Shown: positions 14,842-23,088 of the stretch, one piece after another | How the letters are laid out: every line of letters starts with the position of its first letter | How positions within the stretch are numbered: position 1 is the stretch's first letter | From: GCA-002712965 sp913048525 | GTDB taxonomy: Bacteria > Chloroflexota > Dehalococcoidia > Lucifugimonadales > UBA826 | Length of the DNA stretch: 36,081 nt | NCBI GenBank assembly: GCA_913048525.1 | Contig: CAJWWP010000015.1 | Location: 1 to 36,081 of the forward strand | Direction of reading: 5' to 3' | Notes under the pieces: model-generated | The model's database searches: none | The model's input: the letters and a program-made list of their open reading frames with translations, nothing else | What the model was told of the DNA's origin: nothing | Translations under genes and position numbers: made by a program

Positions 14842-15975
14842 CTATTTAAAAGCTGGTATAACTTCCTTTCCGAACAATTCTATCGAACGCATAACTTTTT
14901 CATGTGGAATTTGATCGGATTGCATGATCAGCAGGAGTTGATCCACTCCAATTTCTTGATGCCGTTTAGCTGATTCTATACATCGATCTGGGTTACCAGC
15001 GACTATAACTCCCCTGTCAGCCAGCAATTCCGCCGGCAATTCTCCTAACATCGCACGAGGTGCTCCACCACCCCCTAAATCCTGTTCGCCTTCACCAAGA
15101 AATCTGGAGAAGCTAGCTTCAAGATGTTCCGGTACTCCTCCCCAGGACTCTAATAGGTTTTCATAAACGTCCTGCCTATCGGATGTATATGGCCGATTAG
15201 GTCCAAAAAACTCCTTGATTGCCTGAGCACCGGTCTCAACCGCTTCCATATCATCGTCTCCGCAATGACCTAGTGTGAAATTAGCCCACTGGTTATTTAC
15301 AAATCCACCCACAGGCTTGGCTTTTTTTATATTTTCCCTGTACTTATCTATGTGATCCTTCATTCCCGCAGGAGCTCCAGAACCAAAGGAAAGAACGCCA
15401 ATACCTTTTTCCGCCGCCATTTCATAGCTGGTTGGCTGAGTACAAGCCATCCAAATTGGGGGGTGTGGATCCTGCTTGGGCTTGGGAAGTATTTCTCGTT
15501 GAGGTATATCAAAGTGTTTGCCTTTCCATTCAAAAAGGCCTGGAGTTTGCCATATTTTTGGAATTATATTTAATGATTCCTCCATGATGTCACGAGTGTC
15601 ACGGGGGTCTATTCCCAGACCCACTTGTTCATATGGGCTACTTCTACCAACGCCGAATTCTACTCTGCCGCCGGATAAATGGTCCACCATGGATAGTCTC
15701 TCAGCAACCTGAACTGGATGATGATTAGGAAGGACTACCACTCCAAATCCTATCCTTATATTTTTCGTCAGTCGGGACAAGGCAGAAATGATTACCTCAG
15801 GAGCAGATGACCCCGCAAATGTGGTTAGAAAATGGTGCTCAACAAACCAGAGGTGGTCAAATCCCATTTCGTCGGCCAGCTGACATTGCTCAATTGTTTC
15901 GTTTATTAACGAAGTGTAATCCACCGTAAAATCATCGTGTGGTCTCTGCATCTCGTAAAGCAAACCAAACTTCAT
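14842..15975 (-). CDS. LLM-class flavin-dependent oxidoreductase (luciferase-like monooxygenase)
   Basis: Reduced-flavin-dependent monooxygenase or related oxidoreductase of the bacterial luciferase superfamily, 377 residues. Family motifs are clear: the N-terminal GLLYEMQRPH, LADEMGFDHLWFVEHHF, the IRIGFGVVVLPNHHPVQVAERLSMVDHLSGGRVEFGVGR core, and PPIWMACTQPTSYEMAAEKGIG. The later GNPDRCIESAKRHQEIGVDQLLL is also typical. The substrate cannot be read from sequence; paralogues of this family are numerous in SAR202 Chloroflexota, where catabolism of recalcitrant organics has been proposed. GGGAGG lies before the ATG. It is transcribed on its own, divergent from the ketopantoate reductase-like gene 150 bases away. 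Confidence 0.88.
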   Translation of the reverse strand: MKFGLLYEMQRPHDDFTVDYTSLINETIEQCQLADEMGFDHLWFVEHHFLTTFAGSSAPEVIISALSRLTKNIRIGFGVVVLPNHHPVQVAERLSMVDHLSGGRVEFGVGRSSPYEQVGLGIDPRDTRDIMEESLNIIPKIWQTPGLFEWKGKHFDIPQREILPKPKQDPHPPIWMACTQPTSYEMAAEKGIGVLSFGSGAPAGMKDHIDKYRENIKKAKPVGGFVNNQWANFTLGHCGDDDMEAVETGAQAIKEFFGPNRPYTSDRQDVYENLLESWGGVPEHLEASFSRFLGEGEQDLGGGGAPRAMLGELPAELLADRGVIVAGNPDRCIESAKRHQEIGVDQLLLIMQSDQIPHEKVMRSIELFGKEVIPAFK

Positions 15976-16125
15976 TTGGGTCCTCCCTAGTCAGAAAATA
16001 TTAGAAATTCAGGAGACTGGTCTAAGCACGCAGCAGTCTAACATAATACTTTGATGACGATTTTAACCGCGATCAGAGTTATCATTGAAGTATCAAAATT
16101 TACAGTGGTTTGAAAAGGTAAAAAC

Positions 16126-17055
16126 ATGAACGTTCTGGTAATGGCCGCCGGTGCAGTGGGGGGATACTTCGGATCTGTTATGGCCGAAAAACACGACGTT
16201 GTCCTAGTTGCTCGTAATGAACATTTAAAGGCAATTCAGGAAAAAGGACTGCAGGTCCAGAGCAAGACTTCGGGGAATTTCATATCCCTGGCAACTGCAG
16301 TAGCCAGGCCTGAAGAAGGTTATGTGGCAGACATCGTACTTTACTGTGTGAAGGCCTACCATAACGACTCAGCTTGCGATGTTATAGCCCCGGCTGTAGG
16401 ACCAGAAACTACAGTTCTCACACTACAAAACGGAATAGGTAGTGGAGATTTCTTGTCAAATCGATTTGGAGAGGAGAGAGTTCTTTTAGGCGCAGCCTAT
16501 ATTGAGGCATCCAGAGGAAACCCTGGAATCACTGAGGAGCACGGCGGAGGTTGCCGTATAGCCTTGGGGGAAAAACACGGCATGATAACCCGAAGAACCA
16601 AGACAGTAAGTGAACTACTGAAACGCTCCAACATAGATCACGAAGTATCGGGGGACATAATGTCTGCTCTATGGAAAAAATTGGTTTTCATTACGGCTCT
16701 GAGTGGAATGACATGCCTTGCCAGGGCTAGATTCGAACAAGTGTTAGATAATCCGCAAACATATGAACTCGCTATTCAAGTAATGTCAGAAACAAAAGCA
16801 GTGGCTGATGCAGAAGGGATTGGTTTGCCAGCGAATATAGTAGAAACAACAATGGATGACTTCATGTCCCACAAATCAGAACTTGTATCGTCCATGCATC
16901 AGGATTTACTTTCCGGTCGTCCGCTGGAGGTTAATGTCATCAACGGGGTGGTAAGTCAGATGGGAAAAATCCACAACGTCTCTACCCCTATAAACGATGT
17001 AATAACATCCTGCTTATCTTTGCCTAATGCTATGGCAACACAACCGGCAGAATAA
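16126..17055 (+). CDS. Ketopantoate reductase family (PanE/ApbA-like) dehydrogenase
   Basis: NADPH-dependent 2-keto acid reductase fold, 309 residues. The Rossmann motif is VMAAGAVGGYFG, so the first Gly of GxGxxG is Ala. The catalytic Lys segment LWKKLVFITALSGMTCL keeps the Lys but has Ile and Ser where classic PanE has Asn. The C-terminal RPLEVNVINGVVSQMGK and VSTPINDVI segments are typical. These replacements are common in PanE paralogues that may not act on ketopantoate, so true PanE function is uncertain. AAAAGG precedes the ATG. The cupin gene follows 10 bases later and is probably co-transcribed. Confidence 0.78.
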   Translation: MNVLVMAAGAVGGYFGSVMAEKHDVVLVARNEHLKAIQEKGLQVQSKTSGNFISLATAVARPEEGYVADIVLYCVKAYHNDSACDVIAPAVGPETTVLTLQNGIGSGDFLSNRFGEERVLLGAAYIEASRGNPGITEEHGGGCRIALGEKHGMITRRTKTVSELLKRSNIDHEVSGDIMSALWKKLVFITALSGMTCLARARFEQVLDNPQTYELAIQVMSETKAVADAEGIGLPANIVETTMDDFMSHKSELVSSMHQDLLSGRPLEVNVINGVVSQMGKIHNVSTPINDVITSCLSLPNAMATQPAE

Positions 17056-17065
17056 AGAGGTAATA

Positions 17066-17392
17066 ATGGAATATTTTTATAGCTCGCAAAAACCTCGAAC
17101 TAGAGACCTTGCTCCTGGAGTAACGATCAAGACCATGTGGGGCGAGAATATTATGATGAGCCTAGTAGAGTTGGACGCCAATTCAGAAGTGCCTTTGCAT
17201 TCACACTCCAACGAACAAGCTGGCATGGTCCTTGAAGGATCTTTTGAATTCACCATCGGCGACCAGCAAAAAGTCGTTTCTGCCGGCGAGTATTACATCA
17301 TCCCAGGAGGGGTTGAACACCAAGTTATTGTTGGTGACTCCGCTGCCAAAGCCCTTGATATTTTCAGTCCTCCAAGAGAAGACTACAAATAG
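17066..17392 (+). CDS. Cupin-domain protein
   Basis: Single-domain cupin of 108 residues. The first cupin motif is visible in PLHSHSNEQAGMVLEGSFEF (two His and a Glu-containing stretch) and the second in GEYYIIPGGVEHQV, so a metal site is likely. The ATG at 17066 is chosen because AGAGG lies five bases upstream; a longer in-frame ORF from 17027 would start inside the previous gene. It follows the reductase gene and ends just before a bidirectional terminator. Function and ligand are unknown; such proteins often bind small carboxylates or sugars. Confidence 0.8.
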   Translation: MEYFYSSQKPRTRDLAPGVTIKTMWGENIMMSLVELDANSEVPLHSHSNEQAGMVLEGSFEFTIGDQQKVVSAGEYYIIPGGVEHQVIVGDSAAKALDIFSPPREDYK

Positions 17393-17404
17393 TCCCACAA
17401 TAGA

Positions 17405-17431
17405 AAAGGGGCGCTCAATCAACGCCCCTTT
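17405..17431. terminator. Hairpin terminator between convergent cupin and sodN genes
   Basis: AAAGGGGCG (17405-17413) and CGCCCCTTT (17423-17431) form a perfect 9-bp stem with a nine-base loop. It follows the plus-strand cupin gene and, read on the minus strand, sodN. The T tract is longer in the minus direction (TTTTC), so it probably serves both. Confidence 0.75.
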
Positions 17432-17446
17432 CACTACTTTAGCTCT

Positions 17447-17902
17447 TTATGCTCCGTACCGAACAGCAGCATTTGGATCGCTATAATCAACGCCTTTAGA
17501 GGCCCAAAAAATCTTTGCGATCTCATCTACTGCATCAACTAATTGCTGAGCCGATTCTGAGCTCACACCCTGCTTATTAGCGCCAGCCAGTTTATTGGCA
17601 TTCCAAAACAGTTCATGTAGATTCGGATAATCTGCCAAATGCTCCGGCTTGAAATAGTCTGACAACAGTATATTCAACTCATTCTTGACAGCTTGTGCGT
17701 GCTCTTCTTTTACAGATACATACCTAGAGAAAGTATTCACATCCTCACAGGAATCTAGAGCCTCGATTCGTACTGCCATCTTGAGAACTGTCTGGGCTCC
17801 TATTTTCGCTGTAATAGGATCATATATTCCACAGGGAATATCGCAGTGGGCACTAACATCCACAATATTTGCAAACTTCTTAATCGTAGTAACAATACTC
17901 AT
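17447..17902 (-). CDS. sodN: Nickel superoxide dismutase
   Basis: Ni-dependent superoxide dismutase, converting superoxide to H2O2 and O2 in the cytoplasm. The nickel hook HCDIPCGIYDP is unmistakable: after removal of residues 1-18 the mature chain begins with His19, Cys20 and, at the usual spacing, Cys24. The propeptide MSIVTTIKKFANIVDVSA ends in Ala, the likely cleavage site. The 151-residue precursor gives a mature chain of about 133 residues. GGAAGG precedes the ATG. The divergent gene 160 bases away encodes the matching maturation protease. Expression of Ni-SOD in other bacteria responds to nickel; whether that holds here is unknown. Confidence 0.96.
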   Translation of the reverse strand: MSIVTTIKKFANIVDVSAHCDIPCGIYDPITAKIGAQTVLKMAVRIEALDSCEDVNTFSRYVSVKEEHAQAVKNELNILLSDYFKPEHLADYPNLHELFWNANKLAGANKQGVSSESAQQLVDAVDEIAKIFWASKGVDYSDPNAAVRYGA

Positions 17903-17950
17903 ATGGTTCCTTCCTTTTTAAACTTCTGTTGCAAGATCTTTCCTCTTTTC

Positions 17951-17969
17951 GAAGACCAAAAGGATCTTC
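17951..17969. promoter_or_regulatory. Imperfect dyad upstream of sodN
   Basis: GAAGA-9-TCTTC lies in the 160-base space between divergent sodN and sodX. An 8-base palindrome, AAGATCTT (17931-17938), lies nearby. A regulator site, for example for a nickel-responsive repressor, is possible by position only. Confidence 0.2.
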
Positions 17970-18061
17970 CCTGAAAAGATACAGGAATTAGTGATCCCAC
18001 TGCAAGACAACCGTATCAATCTGCAAAACTGTAATTATTGATACTGGGTTAATATGAATAC

Positions 18062-18496
18062 ATGGGAAGAATAGCCAGGATCAAGAACCGTAGTATGGAG
18101 CCCACCCTAAAAAATAAGGATCTTTTGATAACCAGTTCCGTTACAGATGAGACTGAACTAAAGAGAGGTCAGATTGTTGTGGTGAAGCTGGATCATGACT
18201 CAGAGAAACTCTCAGTCAAGAGAATCATTGGGCTCCGAAACGAACTTTTGGAAATTGATTCAGGCCAGATTTATATTGACGGGGCCCCTTTATCTGAACC
18301 TTACATAGATAATTTACCCAAATCCCGAGGCTTGGAACACCTTACCTGCAAAATTCCTGACGGACATTTCTTTCTACTTAGCGACTTTAGGAATTTCCAT
18401 CATGTAGTTGATAGTAGAAAACTTGGTCCTATATCTATTTCCAAAATAACGGATGTTGCCCGCTTGAGAATTTGGCCTCCACTGAAATTTTTCTAA
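18062..18496 (+). CDS. sodX: Nickel-type SOD maturation protease SodX (S26 family)
   Basis: Removes the propeptide of SodN so that the N-terminal His can bind nickel. The 144-residue protein is a small signal-peptidase-like serine protease. The catalytic Ser11 lies in RSMEPTL and the general-base Lys53 in SVKRIIGL. The third conserved region is FLLSDFRNFHHVVDSRKLGPI (GDNR...DSR...G in signal peptidase I). No transmembrane segment precedes the Ser, unlike canonical signal peptidases and consistent with a cytoplasmic substrate. It is divergent from sodN, the usual genomic partner. The ribosome site is weak. A general signal peptidase is less likely given the missing anchor. Confidence 0.9.
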   Translation: MGRIARIKNRSMEPTLKNKDLLITSSVTDETELKRGQIVVVKLDHDSEKLSVKRIIGLRNELLEIDSGQIYIDGAPLSEPYIDNLPKSRGLEHLTCKIPDGHFFLLSDFRNFHHVVDSRKLGPISISKITDVARLRIWPPLKFF

Positions 18497-18516
18497 CTTC
18501 AAAGTGTCTAGCACTG

Positions 18517-19485
18517 TTATACGGAGGAAGCAATTTCTTTCGCGTGATAACTGATGATGATGTCGGCACCTGCACGTTTAATGGAGGTGAGAATTTCGTC
18601 TCTAACTCTATCCCCTTCAATCCAGTCGTTAGCTGAGGCCGCTTTTACCATTGAATATTCCCCACTGACGTTATACGCCGCCAATGGAAGGTCAAATCTT
18701 TCCCGGGCAGTTCTGATCACATCCAAATAAGCAAGAGCAGGTTTAACCATAATAATGTCTGCGCCCTCCTCTATATCCTGTTGAATTTCCAGCATAGCCT
18801 GGCGTATATTAGCCGGGTCAGCCTGGTAGCTTGAGCGGTTTCCAAACTGAGGAGCAGACTGCGCCGCCACCCTAAAAGGTCCATAAAACCCAGAGGCATA
18901 TTTGCTCGAATAACCCATTATCACAGTATCTTTTTTACCCGCCGAGTCGAGTGCGGAACGAATAGCCCCTACTTGCCCATCCATCATTGCCGACGGCGCA
19001 ACCACATCGGCGCCATTCTGAGCATGCGATTCAGCCATTTGCTGCAAAATAGTTAGGGTTGCATCGTTGTCGATATTGGATCCTTCTATGACGCCACAGT
19101 GGCCGTGGTCTGTATAGTCGCATAAACATACATCCGTCATGACAATAAGATCAGGGTCCACCGACTTTATTTCTCGAATGGCTACTTGTATCACTCCATT
19201 GGCATCTGTCCCTCCTGAACCTGTGGCATCCTTAATCACTGGAATTCCAAATAACAGCACCGACTGTATTCCGAGTGATCTGATTTCCCTTATTTCCGCA
19301 GCAAGCATATCTACAGAAAATTGAAATATTCCTGGCATCGGTTCTATCGGAATTTTTTTGCCCTGGCCATGTATGACAAAGATCGGATACACAAAATCCT
19401 CTATTGACCATCTGGTTTCTGAGGTCAGAGAAAGCATTTCAGTGCTCTGTCTCAGACGGCGAAGACGCGAATGTGGAAAAGCCAT
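18517..19485 (-). CDS. hemB: Porphobilinogen synthase (delta-aminolevulinate dehydratase)
   Basis: Condenses two 5-aminolevulinate molecules to porphobilinogen. The 322 residues carry the Zn-cysteine motif DVCLCDYTDHGHCG (Cys120, Cys122, Cys130), so a zinc-type active site is expected. The Schiff-base lysines are Lys195 (MGYSSKYASGF) and Lys248 (IIMVKPALAY). AAGGTGG precedes the ATG. It is the last gene of a four-gene tetrapyrrole operon, 9 bases after the CobA-HemD fusion. It ends convergently with sodX, 20 bases apart. Confidence 0.97.
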   Translation of the reverse strand: MAFPHSRLRRLRQSTEMLSLTSETRWSIEDFVYPIFVIHGQGKKIPIEPMPGIFQFSVDMLAAEIREIRSLGIQSVLLFGIPVIKDATGSGGTDANGVIQVAIREIKSVDPDLIVMTDVCLCDYTDHGHCGVIEGSNIDNDATLTILQQMAESHAQNGADVVAPSAMMDGQVGAIRSALDSAGKKDTVIMGYSSKYASGFYGPFRVAAQSAPQFGNRSSYQADPANIRQAMLEIQQDIEEGADIIMVKPALAYLDVIRTARERFDLPLAAYNVSGEYSMVKAASANDWIEGDRVRDEILTSIKRAGADIIISYHAKEIASSV

Positions 19486-19494
19486 TTTGCCACC

Positions 19495-21012
19495 TTAACT
19501 AGAATAAAAAATAGTGATAGCCGACACCAGTCCGTTGATGGTATGTTCCTCAGCAACTATGTCAGGTTTCATGCCTATCTCACGAGCAGTTTCAGCAGTC
19601 ACAGGACCAATACATGCTATAGAAACTTCAGGTGGAATTCCAGACTCCAACATCGCATCAAGATTCGTCACTGTTGATGAGCTTGTGAAGGTCACCATAT
19701 CCAGACTTTCATTCAAAAGCCGCCCAGCTCTTTTGGCCGACTGTTTTGGCATGATCGTCTTATATGCATCCACCCTATGAACAGTCCAACCCAGTTTTTC
19801 CAATCCCATCTTTATGGTCTCAGGAGCGGCCTCAGGAGAAGGCAATAAAATTTTCTGGAGTGACGATTCGGAATGGGGAAAGTTTGCAATGAGAGAGTCA
19901 GATACCGCTCTTGGTGGTATAAAGTCAGGCGAAATACCTTGAAGCCGAAGAGCTCGGCAAGTAGCTGGGCCGATGGCCCCAATCTTAACCTCTGAGAAAT
20001 GTCGAGAATCCAACCTCATCTGACTTAATCGGGAATAGAATGCATTCACCGCGTTTGCACTGGAGAAAATAACCCATTTGTAATCACTGATATTAGTGAT
20101 GGACTTATCCAGATATTTGTAGTCATTAATTGGACTTATAGCAATTGTCGGTAGCTCCACTACCGATGCTCCTAAATCTCTCAATGACATACTAAGTTTA
20201 CCGGCTTGGTCACGAGACCTAGTAACAAGAATCTTTTTCCCTAGTAACGGAAAATTAGTTCGTACCTGCAATTTTTTAGCCGATTCAACGACCTCACCAA
20301 TAACTAGAACGCAAGGTGCTGCAATTTTCGATAATGCAGCAAGTTCACCTATATTTGCGAGCATACCGAAGACTTCCCTTTGGTCAGCCATTGTGGCTGA
20401 CTCAACAACAGCCGCGGGAGTAGATGGGTCTCGACCTCCCTTTATTAACACGTTGGAAATCTCATCTATATTTTTTGAACCCATCAACACAACGATGGTT
20501 TCGTTTCCTTTGGCAATAGCATCCCAGTTGATATCTGAATCAGTCTTAGTAGGGTCCTCAGAAGCTGTGACGACTGTAAAATAAGAAGCTTTTCCTCGAT
20601 CGGTAACAGGAATCCCTACCGAGCCCGGTCCAGCTATAGCCGATGTAACCCCCGGAACTACCTCAAAGTGTATTCCTTCTTCTGAAAGGGCCGCTGCTTC
20701 CTCTGCTCCCCTACCAAAAACGAAGGGATCTCCACCCTTCAGCCTGACCACAGTCTTCCCTCTCTTAGCTTTATCTATCAGCAAGTGGTTTATCTCCAAC
20801 TGACTAATATTGGATTTACCTGGCGTTTTACCTACATCAACCATCTCAGTGGAAACAGCGGCTAAATCCAATATATCAGGGCTAACAAGTCGGTCATAAA
20901 TAATTACATCGGCCTGTTCAATCAGATGGGCACCTCGCCTTGTGATCAAGCCAGAATCTCCAGGCCCCGCCCCTACTAGAAAAACTTTCCCTCCCGTACT
21001 TTCGTTAGACAA
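19495..21012 (-). CDS. Uroporphyrinogen-III C-methyltransferase/uroporphyrinogen-III synthase fusion (CobA-HemD)
   Basis: Two enzymes in one 505-residue chain. The N-terminal SUMT domain (about 8-250) methylates uroporphyrinogen III to precorrin-2. It shows FLVGAGPGDSGLITRRG, the RLKGGDPFVFGRGAEEAAA motif and GVTSAIAGPGSVGIPVT. The C-terminal HemD domain (about 265-500) cyclises hydroxymethylbilane; LLGKKILVTRSRDQAGKLS and the VTFTSSSTVTNL region mark it. The fusion places the branch point of heme and siroheme/corrin synthesis in one polypeptide. The usual THR of SUMT reads TDRGK here. The TTG start overlaps hemC by eight bases, with AGGGAA upstream. Confidence 0.95.
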   Translation of the reverse strand: MSNESTGGKVFLVGAGPGDSGLITRRGAHLIEQADVIIYDRLVSPDILDLAAVSTEMVDVGKTPGKSNISQLEINHLLIDKAKRGKTVVRLKGGDPFVFGRGAEEAAALSEEGIHFEVVPGVTSAIAGPGSVGIPVTDRGKASYFTVVTASEDPTKTDSDINWDAIAKGNETIVVLMGSKNIDEISNVLIKGGRDPSTPAAVVESATMADQREVFGMLANIGELAALSKIAAPCVLVIGEVVESAKKLQVRTNFPLLGKKILVTRSRDQAGKLSMSLRDLGASVVELPTIAISPINDYKYLDKSITNISDYKWVIFSSANAVNAFYSRLSQMRLDSRHFSEVKIGAIGPATCRALRLQGISPDFIPPRAVSDSLIANFPHSESSLQKILLPSPEAAPETIKMGLEKLGWTVHRVDAYKTIMPKQSAKRAGRLLNESLDMVTFTSSSTVTNLDAMLESGIPPEVSIACIGPVTAETAREIGMKPDIVAEEHTINGLVSAITIFYSS

Positions 21013-21931
21013 TTAATTTCCCTAGTAGATGAGCAGCTCCAGATTTTGCAAGTTTTAATGCCAATTCCTCACCGGCTTTATCTGGCGAATTGGGTTTGGA
21101 TGAGTGTTCGACGAAATAGTATTCGCTTCCGTCAGGGAGACCCGCCATAGCGATCATATTCAGCGAACCACCATCCAAAACCGAATGTGCTGCAACGGGT
21201 GATTTACAGCTAGCAGATACGAAACTGAGAAATGCTCTCTCTGAAGTGACTTCTATTTCAGTTTTGGCATCAAGTGCTTGATTCAAAAGGCCATAAATAG
21301 ATTCATCGTGAGACGAACATTGAACTAGAATCGCACCTTGACCAACATCAGGTACACAATCCCTCGTGGAAATGAAAGAGGAAATATGTTTTTCCAATCC
21401 CAGACGTAAGATACCAGATGCCGCCAACACCACACCATCGACCTCCTTTGTATCAACGAAAGAAATTCTCGAGTCAACGTTACCCCTTATGGGCACGACT
21501 TGAAGATCGGGGCGTATCCGCAATATCTGGCAGGCACGACGCTGACTGCTTGTCCCGAGCCTAAAACCTTTTGGTAATTCCCTTAACGTCTCGTATCCTG
21601 AATGTACTAACACATCTCTAGGATCTTGTCGCCTTAAATATCCAGCTATTTGGAGTTCCTCAAGGATTTCAGCCGGGACATCTTTCGCACTATGAACCGC
21701 TATATCTGCTCTTCCATCTAGTAAGGCGAGTTCGACAGTCTTGGCGAATACGCCTCTCTCCAATTTTGAAAGATCCTCAGTTTTACGTCTATCGCCCTCA
21801 GACTCCAAAGCCACGATCTCAAATGTGTGTTCAGGAAGGGTTTTTTTCAGTTGCGTAATAGTCTCATTCGTTTGAGCAATTGATAGAGGACTGGATCTAG
21901 TCGCTACTTTTATAGATTTACCAGATGGCAT
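21005..21931 (-). CDS. hemC: Hydroxymethylbilane synthase (porphobilinogen deaminase)
   Basis: Polymerises four porphobilinogens to hydroxymethylbilane. The 308 residues show ATRSSPLSIAQT at the N terminus, the catalytic Asp84 in HSAKDVP, RLGTSSQRRACQI, and the cofactor-attachment Cys242 in SASCKSPVAAHS. These residue numbers match the E. coli enzyme. An AGGA lies before the ATG, 10 bases after the upstream dehydrogenase gene, and the 3' end overlaps the next gene. In many genomes hemA stands before hemC; here it does not. Confidence 0.96.
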   Translation of the reverse strand: MPSGKSIKVATRSSPLSIAQTNETITQLKKTLPEHTFEIVALESEGDRRKTEDLSKLERGVFAKTVELALLDGRADIAVHSAKDVPAEILEELQIAGYLRRQDPRDVLVHSGYETLRELPKGFRLGTSSQRRACQILRIRPDLQVVPIRGNVDSRISFVDTKEVDGVVLAASGILRLGLEKHISSFISTRDCVPDVGQGAILVQCSSHDESIYGLLNQALDAKTEIEVTSERAFLSFVSASCKSPVAAHSVLDGGSLNMIAMAGLPDGSEYYFVEHSSKPNSPDKAGEELALKLAKSGAAHLLGKLIV

Positions 21932-21941
21932 AATTGCCGTC

Positions 21942-22613
21942 CTAATTATTGGTATTACCTTTTTCCAAACAGTTGATTAAATGCGCCTGAGCTTCGGCAT
22001 CACGACCATCTTGCACCAAATCTAACAGATCCTCATTAATACAGTTCTGCCAATATGATGGCACTATATTCCATCCTTTCTCTCTAACAACCCCGCGGGC
22101 CCACGAAAGTATGGGAGCCAGATCTGCATATTCAAGCATTCTACAAGGACAATCTGATTCTACTTTCTCTCTAAATGTCCTGGCCAGAGCGGGACTAGCT
22201 CCTCCGGTGGATGTAGCGACTGTAACTTCTCCACGGCGTGCCACTGAAGGTGCTATAAAAGTACAGAGATGAGTGACATCTACCACATTCAAGGGTACAT
22301 TTCTTTCCGTGGCTTCCTCAGCGATCTTTAGATTCACATCCTCAGGATTATCAGCCGCGATTGCGATAAAGGCGTCTGAGAGGTCGCCGGCCTGATATGT
22401 TCGTTTCAACCACTCTATAATCCCTTTCTGTGCCATCTCAGACACAGACTTATTTACATGGGTACTTATGACCCTCACGGAGGCATCACACTCAAGTAAT
22501 TTCACCACCTTCTCTTCGCCGAAATCCCCACCACCTATTACTACGCAGGTTCTGTCTTTAACATCAATAAAAGCCGGATAATACCTAGGCAAGCGAAATT
22601 CCTTTCGGGTCAT
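21942..22613 (-). CDS. Precorrin-2 dehydrogenase/sirohydrochlorin ferrochelatase-like protein (Met8/CysG N-terminal type)
   Basis: NAD-dependent oxidation of precorrin-2 to sirohydrochlorin and, in Met8-type enzymes, iron insertion to make siroheme. The 223 residues begin with RYYPAFIDVKDRTCVVIGGGDFGEEKVVKLL, the typical CysG N-terminal Rossmann motif (GGGxxxxxK). The C-terminal half has the TSTGGASPALARTFREKVE motif, common to siroheme synthases. It precedes hemC and the CobA-HemD fusion, which supplies its substrate, so a siroheme branch is encoded here. The ribosome site is weak. Whether it also chelates iron cannot be judged from sequence alone. Confidence 0.88.
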   Translation of the reverse strand: MTRKEFRLPRYYPAFIDVKDRTCVVIGGGDFGEEKVVKLLECDASVRVISTHVNKSVSEMAQKGIIEWLKRTYQAGDLSDAFIAIAADNPEDVNLKIAEEATERNVPLNVVDVTHLCTFIAPSVARRGEVTVATSTGGASPALARTFREKVESDCPCRMLEYADLAPILSWARGVVREKGWNIVPSYWQNCINEDLLDLVQDGRDAEAQAHLINCLEKGNTNN

Positions 22614-22695
22614 CTTTTTTAAAATTAGAGAGCCCTAATTCCTTACTACTCAAGTATACATTCCATAACATTTGTTTATAAGATAAGTACATTAG

Positions 22696-23052
22696 CTAAC
22701 CTTTTCCGGGTATACCCAAATACAAAAAATCCGTTTTCGCCGCCATTACAAAGTCATTTCTATGAAGATTGTTGAACAAATGTGTCCACCAGACGACATC
22801 AACTTTCTTGCCATCTATGGTGATTTTTGCATGGTGATTTTCCTCGTCTTGTATATCAGATAACTTCTGTACAAAAAGTGAAGCAATTATAGAAGAATCG
22901 AAGTTAAACATTTTTCTAATAGTTCTAGCGTTTTCAAAACACTCTATACGCCACGTGGGTAACAATTTCGCGATATCCACTAATTCCTCCTCAGACATAG
23001 GAATTGATTTTCTGTTCAACCTGTCACATGACTGTTTGCATAGTGAATGCAT
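22696..23052 (-). CDS. Pterin-4a-carbinolamine dehydratase family protein
   Basis: Small 118-residue protein of the PCD/DCoH fold, which dehydrates 4a-hydroxytetrahydrobiopterin. The signature is recognisable: RKMFNFDSSIIASLFVQKLS, then ENHHAKITIDGKKVDVVWWTH and NDFVMAAKTD. The motif usually reads HHP; here it is HHA. A phenylalanine hydroxylase is not seen in the window, so its pterin partner is unknown, and bacterial members may act in folate-related or molybdopterin contexts instead. The start at 23052 is not well supported; an ATG at 22998 would still keep the domain. It lies between the mutarotase and the tetrapyrrole genes, all on the minus strand. Confidence 0.75.
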   Translation of the reverse strand: MHSLCKQSCDRLNRKSIPMSEEELVDIAKLLPTWRIECFENARTIRKMFNFDSSIIASLFVQKLSDIQDEENHHAKITIDGKKVDVVWWTHLFNNLHRNDFVMAAKTDFLYLGIPGKG

Positions 23053-23088
23053 TTCTACCGACCCAAACCGTAAAAACTTGCGGTGGTT

